Below are positions 1 to 4,841 of a stretch of 13,066 nucleotides of DNA, one piece after another (positions within the stretch are counted from its first letter, which is position 1; each line of letters opens with the position of its first letter). Source of the DNA: CAZCBN01 sp964496975 (GTDB lineage: Bacteria; Planctomycetota; Phycisphaerae; Phycisphaerales; UBA1924); NCBI GenBank assembly GCA_964496975.1, contig CAZCBN010000087.1:1-13066 (forward strand). The letters are read 5' to 3'. The notes beneath the pieces were generated by a model. That model worked only from the letters and a program-made list of their open reading frames with translations. It made no database searches and was not told where the DNA came from. A program made the position numbers and the translations under genes.

Positions 1-1089
1 TCAACAGGCGCCGCCACCCTCGCCACCCGATCGGTGGGACGGTCCGGCCGGCGCGCCGTCCGCATCGGCCGGCGACCCGGCGCCCGGCTCCGCCCGCGGC
101 CCGGCCGGGCCATCCGCCAGCTGCTCCGCGAGGAACGCGAGAATCACGCCGCGCACCGCGGGAAATCCCGTCAGCAGCGTGTTGTGATCCGCGCCGGGCT
201 CGATGTGCCGCTCGACGCGCACGCCCGCGCCCGACGCGGCGGCCTGCAGAATCGCCGCGTGCCGCACGTGCACGATGCCGTCCGCGTCGCCGTGCACCAG
301 CAGCAGCGGACGATCCCCCAGCGAGGCGACGGCGTCCACCGCGTCGCCCCCCGGCGGCATCAGGATCGGGCCGAGCCACCACGCGTAGTCCTTCGCCACG
401 CCCTGCCACGAGCTGAACCCCGCCGCCAGCACCACCGCCCGCACCCCCGGCCGCTGCGCCGCGGCGTTCGCGCCCATCGTCGCGCCGAGGCTGAAGCCCA
501 GCACGGCGACGCGCCGCGGGTCAACATCAGGCCGCGACATCACATAGTCCACCGCGGCCGCCGAGTCGGCGATCGCCCCGTGCCGGCGGATGGGCCCCGC
601 CGGCGCATCGCTCTTGCCGTAGCCGCGGTAGTCAAACAGCAGCACGTTGTACCCCGCGTCCGCGAGCCAGCGGACGAAGGCCGCGTGCTCGGGGATCGCC
701 CCCGCGTTGCCGTGCGTGTGCACCACCGTCGGCGCACGCTGGGCCGAGCCCGCATCGGAACCCAGCGCCCCCGCGCCGCCCGCCACCGGCTTGGCCGCGA
801 TCCACCACCCGTGCAGCGTGGCGCCGTCCGGGCCCGGGAAGCGGACGTCCTCCGCATACGGCGGCGTCGAAAACTCCGGCCCGCTCGGGTAGTACACCAA
901 CGACTCCGCCCACCCCGTCAGCCGCACGACCAGCAGCCCCGCCGCCGCCACAATCGCCGCGATCCACCCGCGACGGCGTGACCGCCCGCGCCGCGCTTTG
1001 CTCGGCTGTCGAGGTCCGCTCGGCGCCGATGCCCCCGCGCCGTCCGCCGCCGCGGCGCCGTGCGACGATGTGTCCGATTTTGTCGCCAT
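1..1089 (-). CDS. Membrane-anchored alpha/beta hydrolase (Bem46/ABHD17-like)
   Basis: The 362-residue protein is a serine hydrolase of unknown substrate. A basic stretch (about 31-41, rich in Arg/Lys) precedes one hydrophobic segment (about 42-56), so the catalytic domain is probably held to the outer face of the inner membrane. The oxyanion-type motif HGNAG lies at 126-130. The nucleophile elbow GFSLGA places the catalytic Ser at 200. The HGDAD motif gives an acid at 270, and GADHN gives the base His at 302. The last 35 residues are Gly/Pro/Ala-rich and probably disordered. I chose the ATG at 1087-1089 because GGAGA lies just upstream and the fold begins after it. The open frame continues to 1701, but that part reads antisense to the neighbouring nuclease-like gene. 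Motif order matches Bem46/YfhR/ABHD17-type esterases or thioesterases; the exact reaction cannot be told. It lies 86 bp downstream of the next gene on the same strand. Confidence 0.9.
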   Translation of the reverse strand: MATKSDTSSHGAAAADGAGASAPSGPRQPSKARRGRSRRRGWIAAIVAAAGLLVVRLTGWAESLVYYPSGPEFSTPPYAEDVRFPGPDGATLHGWWIAAKPVAGGAGALGSDAGSAQRAPTVVHTHGNAGAIPEHAAFVRWLADAGYNVLLFDYRGYGKSDAPAGPIRRHGAIADSAAAVDYVMSRPDVDPRRVAVLGFSLGATMGANAAAQRPGVRAVVLAAGFSSWQGVAKDYAWWLGPILMPPGGDAVDAVASLGDRPLLLVHGDADGIVHVRHAAILQAAASGAGVRVERHIEPGADHNTLLTGFPAVRGVILAFLAEQLADGPAGPRAEPGAGSPADADGAPAGPSHRSGGEGGGAC

Positions 1090-1175
1090 CGCCTGTCTCC
1101 GCCGCGGGCATGGGCGCCCGTTTCGCCGACGTGCCGCCGCGAGCATACCGAGCCCCGCGCTCACCACGCCGGCCT

Positions 1176-2270
1176 TCAATGCACCGCGAGGCGGGCCCAC
1201 ACCGGGCGATGGTCCGAGCCCACGTCGCCGCCCACGCCGGTCTGCAGGCAGCGAAGGCCGGGGCCGTGCATGACGTCGTCGATGCGCGTGCCGCCCGACC
1301 ACCGCACCCAGCCCATCAGGGGCCACGTCATGCCGCGCCCGCGGCCGGCCGTCGCCCACGCGCTGCGCACGCCCGCGAGCCTCAGGCGTCGGACCGACAG
1401 GCCGTTCGCCGCGCAGTTGAAGTCGCCCGCGAGGATGGTCCGGGGCTCGTTGTCCGTGTGCAGGTGCCGCGCGACGTACCGCACGATGCGGTCCTGCTCG
1501 CGCATCGGCCCCGAGCCCATGGGCGAGGTCGGGTGCATCACCCAAAACGTCACCTCGCCCGCGGGCGTCGACACAACCGCCCGAGTCTGAGGCCACTCGG
1601 TCTCGAGCCGCTCCGCCGGCGGCTCGGCGCGGCAGGGCCAACGCGAGAACACCGCCTGCCCCGTGCCGCGCTCGCGGGCGTCGACCAACGCGTGAGGCCA
1701 CTCCGCCCCAAGCGCGGCCCGCAGTCCCGCGACGCTCGCCGGCGTGACCTCCTGCAGCGAGATGATGTCGGCCCCGGCGAGCCGCGCCTCCTCCGCGACC
1801 CGCGCCGGGTCGGCGATACCGAAGAGCACGTTCGACGAGAACACCGTGATCGCCGTCTCACCCGCCCCAAGCCCCGCCGGTGCCGGCCTCACGAGCGACC
1901 ACGCCCACGGCCCGAGCCCGATGCCCGCCCCCACCAGCGCCGGCCCCACCCACGCCCACCGTCGGAACACCACACCAAGCACGCACGCCGCCGCCGCGAC
2001 CAAGCCCAGTTGCCACCAGAACGCCCACACCACCGTCGCGATGAACGAAACCGCCCCCTCGGCCCGCGTGTCCACGGCGCCGCCCATCATCACCGCGGCG
2101 AAGGCCTCCGCCCCCGCAAAGCCGAGCAGCGGCACAAGCGACATCGCGGCGACAAGCAAGGTGATCGGTCGGCGCCACGCCCGCGCCGACCGTGCGGCGC
2201 AGCGCTCGCAGGCGACCACACCCTGTGCCTCAGTTGAAACCGGCGGCGACAACGTTTCGACGGCGGGCAT
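1176..2270 (-). CDS. Membrane-anchored endonuclease/exonuclease/phosphatase (EEP) family protein
   Basis: The protein has 364 residues: a short N-terminal tail with one CxxC (21-24), three predicted membrane segments (about 36-62, 72-102 and 107-127), then an EEP domain. The EEP metal-site and catalytic motifs are all visible: SSNV (Asn147), LQEV (Glu174), a His at 246, GDFN (Asp283, Asn285), RIDDV (Asp331/332) and GSDHRPV (Asp353, His354). The family is Mg-dependent and includes DNases, sphingomyelinases and phosphoinositide phosphatases; the architecture resembles YafD-type proteins. The substrate is unknown, and the topology suggests a catalytic domain attached to the inner membrane. I chose the ATG at 2268-2270 because AGGGAG stands about 7 nt upstream. 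An upstream in-frame ATG at 2378 would add 36 Arg/Ala-rich residues with no evident ribosome site. The single CxxC is too little to call zinc binding. Confidence 0.88.
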   Translation of the reverse strand: MPAVETLSPPVSTEAQGVVACERCAARSARAWRRPITLLVAAMSLVPLLGFAGAEAFAAVMMGGAVDTRAEGAVSFIATVVWAFWWQLGLVAAAACVLGVVFRRWAWVGPALVGAGIGLGPWAWSLVRPAPAGLGAGETAITVFSSNVLFGIADPARVAEEARLAGADIISLQEVTPASVAGLRAALGAEWPHALVDARERGTGQAVFSRWPCRAEPPAERLETEWPQTRAVVSTPAGEVTFWVMHPTSPMGSGPMREQDRIVRYVARHLHTDNEPRTILAGDFNCAANGLSVRRLRLAGVRSAWATAGRGRGMTWPLMGWVRWSGGTRIDDVMHGPGLRCLQTGVGGDVGSDHRPVWARLAVH

Positions 2271-2592
2271 ACCCGTGCTCCCTGGCGACCTGCGCTTCAA
2301 CCGCGCTGATGCGATCGATTGTTCGCGAACGCCTCTCAACAACCCACGTTCCATCGCCGCGCGAGCGTGCGCACGCACGTCGGTGCGCGGCCACGCGGCC
2401 GCGCGCGACGGGTTGACGCATCGTCACATCACTCGTCGGACCACGCGGACAAACCGGCGAGAACGAACGCTCCCGCAAGGCCCCGCCGGCATACGCCGCC
2501 GCGGCCCGCCGGTTCGGCCGGGCCTCACGCATCACGCACGCGGGCCGCGGCCCACCAGCCCCGGATCACACCGCGCCGCCCCGCACGACGAG
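2271..2592. other. Non-coding gap upstream of the EEP gene
   Basis: No convincing gene is seen here; open frames in it lack family motifs and are shadow-like. It must carry the promoter of the EEP gene, because a strong terminator for the str transcript closes at 2593. I find no clear -35/-10 pair. The perfect palindrome GTTCGCGAAC at 2321-2330 lies about 50 nt upstream of the chosen start and could be an operator. Confidence 0.5.
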
Positions 2593-2623
2593 AAAAAAAA
2601 ACAGGGCCCCCGGTGGAGGCCCC
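2593..2623 (-). terminator. Intrinsic terminator of the rpsL-rpsG transcript
   Basis: Read on the minus strand, GGGGCCTCC, a loop ACC and GGGGGCCC form an eight-pair stem with one bulged G. CTG and then nine T residues (2601-2593) follow. This is a textbook intrinsic terminator and is directional. It lies about 250 nt beyond the rpsG stop, so the transcript would have an unusually long 3' tail. Confidence 0.85.
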
Positions 2624-2633
2624 GCGTTCGGCG

Positions 2634-2658
2634 GTCCGCCCGGCTCGGGCCGGCGGAC
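2634..2658 (-). other. Strong hairpin just upstream of the terminator
   Basis: GTCCGC and GCGGAC (2634-2639 with 2653-2658) enclose a second stem, CGGC with GCCG (2641-2644 with 2649-2652), with one bulged base and a 4-nt loop. It stands ten bases before the terminator stem, so the 3' tail of the str transcript ends in two tandem hairpins. It may protect the RNA end or be the 3' part of a small RNA. The role is inferred. Confidence 0.5.
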
Positions 2659-2751
2659 GTGGTTGTCGGCGAGGCGTGGCGCCGGTCGGCACCGACGCGA
2701 TCACCCGCGTTGTCTCAGGGGGCGGCTTTCGCCGTCCCGCGTTCTCATCCC

Positions 2752-2821
2752 AGACCCGGCAAACTAGACCCGGCCAACCGAACCCGGCAAACCAAACCTA
2801 GCAAACCAGACCCGACCAATC
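2752..2821. repeat. 14-bp tandem repeat, five units
   Basis: Five head-to-tail 14-bp units start at 2752, 2766, 2780, 2794 and 2808, with the approximate form AGACCCGGCAAACC. A degenerate sixth unit follows. Spacing is exact, but units differ at two to four positions. The repeat is non-coding and lies in the transcribed 3' tail of rpsG, where the RNA copy is rich in GGGU and GGUU runs. Confidence 0.85.
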
Positions 2822-2873
2822 GACCCGACCCGACGCACGGCACACGGCCCGCGCCCGGCCCGGCGAGACCGGA

Positions 2874-3368
2874 TTACTTCGCGTAGTGGGCGAACGCGCG
2901 GTTCGCCTCGGCCATGCGGTGCGTCTGCTCGCGCGTCGTCATGGCCTTGCCTTCCTTCTTCGCCGCGGCGACCAGCTCGTCGGCCAGCTTCTGCGACATG
3001 GGCCGGCCCTTCTCGCCCCGGGCCGCCTCGATGATCCAGCGGAACGCCAGACTCTGCTGGCGGTTCTTGCTCACCTGGATCGGCACCTGGTAGTTCGCAC
3101 CGCCGACGCGCTTGCTCCGCACCTCGACGAACGGCTTCACGTTATTCACGGCCATGTGGAAGACCTCGAGGCCGTTCTTCGGCGCATCGGGGTCGGTCGC
3201 ACGGCTGAGCCGCTCGTCGATCAGCGTCAGCGCGTCGTACACCACGCCCTGCGCCGTCGACTTCTTGCCGTCGCTCATCACGCAGTTGATGAACTTGCTC
3301 AGCACGATGTCGCCGTACTGCGGGTCGGGGCGAAGCTGCGTCTCAGAAGCGGTGATGCGTCCGGCCAT
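2874..3368 (-). CDS. rpsG: 30S ribosomal protein S7 (uS7)
   Basis: S7 nucleates assembly of the 3' major domain of 16S rRNA and forms the small-subunit head next to the E site. The 164 residues match the family throughout: DPQYGD (15-20), DGKKSTA (33-39), VEVRSKRVGG (81-90), QVPIQV (94-99), RWIIEAAR (110-117) and MAEANRAFAHY (152-162). A small acidic/proline insertion near residues 57-65 lengthens the loop before LEVF compared with E. coli S7. The protein stops just after the AHY motif, so it lacks the extra C-terminal tail of E. coli K-12 S7. AAGGAG lies 11 nt before the ATG. rpsL is upstream across an unusually long 235-bp gap. No fusA or tuf follows; a terminator does. Confidence 0.98.
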   Translation of the reverse strand: MAGRITASETQLRPDPQYGDIVLSKFINCVMSDGKKSTAQGVVYDALTLIDERLSRATDPDAPKNGLEVFHMAVNNVKPFVEVRSKRVGGANYQVPIQVSKNRQQSLAFRWIIEAARGEKGRPMSQKLADELVAAAKKEGKAMTTREQTHRMAEANRAFAHYAK

Positions 3369-3395
3369 GTGATCCAGTGCTCCTTCGGCTCATCC

Positions 3396-3486
3396 GCCGG
3401 GTCCAGCGCCCGGCCCTGTTCACCGGGGGGCCTATGCCCCGCCGATTACTTGCCAGGGGCGATCGCTCGCCCAACTCGTGGTAATC
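3396..3486 (-). promoter_or_regulatory. Hairpin cluster in the rpsL-rpsG gap, candidate S7 autoregulatory site
   Basis: On the minus strand three hairpins follow one another before the rpsG ribosome site. First, GATTAC/GTAATC (3481-3486 with 3444-3449) encloses GGGCGA-GCGA-TCGCCC (3457-3472), which has a GNRA-type GCGA loop. Second is GGGGC/GCCCC with a 4-nt loop (3427-3440). Third is GCCGGG/CCCGGC with a 7-nt loop (3396-3414). In E. coli the S12-S7 intercistronic RNA binds S7 and couples and represses translation. The position fits that role, but the secondary structure is not an evident match and high GC makes hairpins common. The S7-site reading is inference. Confidence 0.4.
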
Positions 3487-3495
3487 CTGGAAACC

Positions 3496-3540
3496 GATCC
3501 AACCCAACCCAATCCAACCCAAACCAATCCAACCCAAACC
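3496..3540. repeat. Pentanucleotide (GGNTT)9 repeat between rpsL and rpsG
   Basis: Nine consecutive 5-bp units of the form (A/G)ANCC form two identical 15-bp repeats (3511-3525 and 3526-3540) plus a diverged third (3496-3510). The minus-strand, transcribed copy is GGNTT repeated, with a GG run every five bases. That pattern is compatible with a two-tetrad G-quadruplex. It is non-coding. Confidence 0.85.
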
Positions 3541-3603
3541 AAGCAAAGCCGCGACAACCGCCCGCACAGCACGCATCCACGCGCCGGCGGCGGGCCGCAA
3601 CGA

Positions 3604-3978
3604 TTACTTGCTCTTGCGCTTCGCGCCGTACTTGCTGCGGCCCTGCTTGCGGCCGTCAACGCCCAGGCAGTCCAGAGAGCCGCGGACGATGTGGTACCGC
3701 ACGCCCGGCAGGTCGCGCACGCGGCCGCCGCGCACCAGGACGATGCTGTGCTCCTGGAGGTTGTGCCCCTCGCCGCCGATGTACGCCGTCACTTCGCGGC
3801 CGTTGCTGAGCCGCACGCGGGCGATCTTCCGCAGCGCCGAGTTCGGCTTCTTCGGCGTCGTCGTGCGGACGTTCAAGCACACGCCGCGCTTCTGCGGGCA
3901 GCGGTCAAGGTCCTTGACCTTGGACTTCAGGCCGGGCGAGCGACGCGGGTTGCGGATCAGTTGGTTGATGGTCGGCAT
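3604..3978 (-). CDS. rpsL: 30S ribosomal protein S12 (uS12), natural Arg at position 88
   Basis: S12 sits at the decoding centre and controls translational accuracy. The 124 residues match the family: PTINQLIRN at the start, CPQKRGVC (27-34), TTTPKKPNSALRK (39-51), GGEGHNLQEHS (68-78) and DLPGVRYHIVRG (89-100), ending in a basic RSKYGAKRKSK. The start is the ATG at 3976-3978, which gives the standard N-terminus; a longer open frame adds 14 residues not seen in the family. A GAGG lies 13 nt upstream, rather far for a ribosome site. Residue 88 (Met counted as 1) is Arg, codon CGC at 3715-3717, in place of the near-universal Lys. Lys43 and Asp89, the usual RimO methylthiolation site, are unchanged. 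It is first in a two-gene ribosomal unit with rpsG. Confidence 0.98.
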   Translation of the reverse strand: MPTINQLIRNPRRSPGLKSKVKDLDRCPQKRGVCLNVRTTTPKKPNSALRKIARVRLSNGREVTAYIGGEGHNLQEHSIVLVRGGRVRDLPGVRYHIVRGSLDCLGVDGRKQGRSKYGAKRKSK

Positions 3979-4030
3979 TGCTGCGACGGTGCCTCGGCGC
4001 TTCGGCTCACAAACGTCCACTCAAACGGCC

Positions 4031-4050
4031 GCCCGGGCAGCCCCCCGGGC
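4031..4050 (-). other. Perfect 7-bp hairpin in the rpsL leader
   Basis: GCCCGGG (4031-4037) and CCCGGGC (4044-4050) form a perfect stem around a 6-nt loop, about 53 nt upstream of the rpsL start codon. It lies between the 7-bp repeat array and the gene. It could influence rpsL translation, but no T run follows, so it is not an intrinsic terminator. High GC makes chance stems of this size possible. Confidence 0.35.
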
Positions 4051-4161
4051 CACGCCCGAGAACCCCCCCAAACAGCCACCCCAGGCCGCCTCGACCCGGG
4101 CCTCAACGCTAGCCCGGCCGGAGCGTGCGGGCAAGGGGCAGATGAGGCGGGGAGCGGGAGT

Positions 4162-4277
4162 GGGGATCGGGGATCGGGGATCGGGGATCGGGGATCGGGG
4201 ATCGGGGATCGGGGATCGGGGAATGGGGATCGGGGAATGGGGAATGGGGAATGGGGAATGGGGAATGTGGAATGGGG
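4162..4277. repeat. 7-bp tandem repeat, 16 units (GGGGATC / GGGGAAT)
   Basis: Sixteen uninterrupted 7-bp units are followed by a partial one. The first eight are GGGGATC, then GGGGAAT, GGGGATC, five GGGGAAT and a final GTGGAAT. The ordered shift from the ATC to the AAT variant suggests growth by slippage or unequal exchange. It lies upstream of rpsL, between the promoter at 4496-4523 and the gene. The plus strand has a GGGG run every seven bases, ideal for G-quadruplex formation; the rpsL-sense RNA would be C-rich. It has no flanking units of CRISPR size. Translations across it give PRSPIPD-type low-complexity peptides that I regard as not real. Confidence 0.97.
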
Positions 4278-4335
4278 TCGACGTGATCCGTTCCCGGATG
4301 GCCGATGGCCGATCCCCTTTTCCCGAGCCACCCCC

Positions 4336-4489
4336 AAAAACGGGATCGCCGCCCGACTTTCGTCGAGCGGCACGGAGCGAAGACCTGAATCGGGTGATCC
4401 CGGCGCCTCCGCCGACTGGAGTGCGGATGGGGCTGTCGGCCGAGGCGTCGCTCCGTGGGCGATCCCAGGAGGAGTGAGAAAAGACAGGC
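4336..4489 (-). ncRNA. Candidate structured RNA, 5' leader element or small RNA
   Basis: A 125-nt domain (4342-4466) folds compactly on the minus strand. P1 is GGGATCG/CGATCCC (4460-4466 with 4342-4348). P2 is CACGGAGCGA/TCGCTCCGTG, ten perfect pairs (4448-4457 with 4371-4380). P2a inside it is CGCCTC-G-GCCGAC with GTCGGC-G-GAGGCG (4404-4447), twelve pairs with one G/G mismatch. A small CGGG/CCCG hairpin lies at 4391-4402. P3 is a nine-pair stem with a GAAA tetraloop (4349-4370) that exactly fills the space between P2 and P1. P3 has a G-U wobble and a GNRA loop only on the minus strand, which sets the direction. The domain starts about 23 nt after the start predicted from the promoter at 4496-4523, and five T residues (4340-4336) follow P1. 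It matches no RNA family I can recall. The 9-bp ends also fit a small inverted-repeat element (MITE/REP type). Confidence 0.45.
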
Positions 4490-4495
4490 ACCAAG

Positions 4496-4523
4496 ATGGT
4501 ACCGCTTTCATTCGATCTGTCAA
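4496..4523 (-). promoter_or_regulatory. Sigma-70-type promoter for the structured RNA and probably rpsL-rpsG
   Basis: On the minus strand a perfect -35 box TTGACA (4523-4518) is separated by 16 nt from TACCAT (4501-4496, four of six consensus bases). Transcription would start near 4489. It stands in a locally AT-richer patch that is unusual in this window. It precedes the structured RNA candidate and, about 510 nt further on, rpsL. Confidence 0.6.
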
Positions 4524-4537
4524 GCCGCACGGCCAGA

Positions 4538-4557
4538 AAACTGGTGTGGTCCAGTTT
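4538..4557. promoter_or_regulatory. Dyad upstream of the promoter, possible regulator site
   Basis: AAACTGG-N6-CCAGTTT is a perfect 7-bp inverted repeat. Its centre is about 58 nt upstream of the predicted transcription start, close to where class I activators usually bind. No regulator can be named from the sequence. Confidence 0.35.
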
Positions 4558-4782
4558 GTTTGTGCGTTGATTGGGTTTCTGGCCACGCGCCTGCGTGCTT
4601 GGAAAGCGAACGCGGAGAGGCGGCGGTCGGCGGAGGGCACGGATGGAAGACCAAGGCTGGAGGCTGGGAGCGATGACGGGACGTCGCGTCGCGGCTTCGC
4701 AGGCCTCCGCGTTCGCCCTTCGCGGCGTCCGCAGACCCGCGGCGGGTCGACGTTGGCTTTGCATCAACTGCCTCGGCCGTTC

Positions 4783-4802
4783 GGTGGGACCGGCGTCCCG
4801 CC
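4783..4802. repeat. REP-like inverted repeat downstream of the ABC permease
   Basis: GGTGGGAC-CGGC-GTCCCGCC is an eight-pair dyad with one G-T pair and a 4-nt loop, about 40 nt beyond the permease stop. It may end or stabilise the exporter transcript, but there is no T run. Similar G-rich palindromes are often dispersed in genomes; only one copy is seen here. The rest of 4558-4841 shows no recognisable gene. Confidence 0.4.
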
Positions 4803-4841
4803 TGTCGCTTCCGCGCCTCCGGGTCGGCCTTCACGACGGTC

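Noticed and set aside
34..981. 315-codon plus-strand frame
   Set aside because: It is the antisense shadow of the alpha/beta hydrolase, Arg/His-rich, with no family motifs.
2321..2330. Palindrome GTTCGCGAAC as a specific operator
   Set aside because: A 10-bp palindrome of this composition is easily a chance event in GC-rich DNA, and no regulator is nearby.
4162..4277. CRISPR array
   Set aside because: Units are 7 bp with no spacers, and no cas genes are seen.
4342..4466. Possible 5S rRNA, from the three-way fold, the length near 120 nt and a CCCCATCCGCACTC loop
   Set aside because: The second arm is far too short, the loop E and loop C consensus is absent, and the helix order does not fit 5S.
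3957..4767. Two long minus-strand open frames (227 and 248 codons) across the region upstream of rpsL
   Set aside because: They translate the 7-bp repeat into PRSPIPD-type peptides, lack any domain or ribosome site, and overlap the promoter and RNA structure.
4783..4802. Intrinsic terminator of the ABC operon
   Set aside because: The stem is good but no T run follows on the minus strand, so it is listed only as a REP-like inverted repeat.
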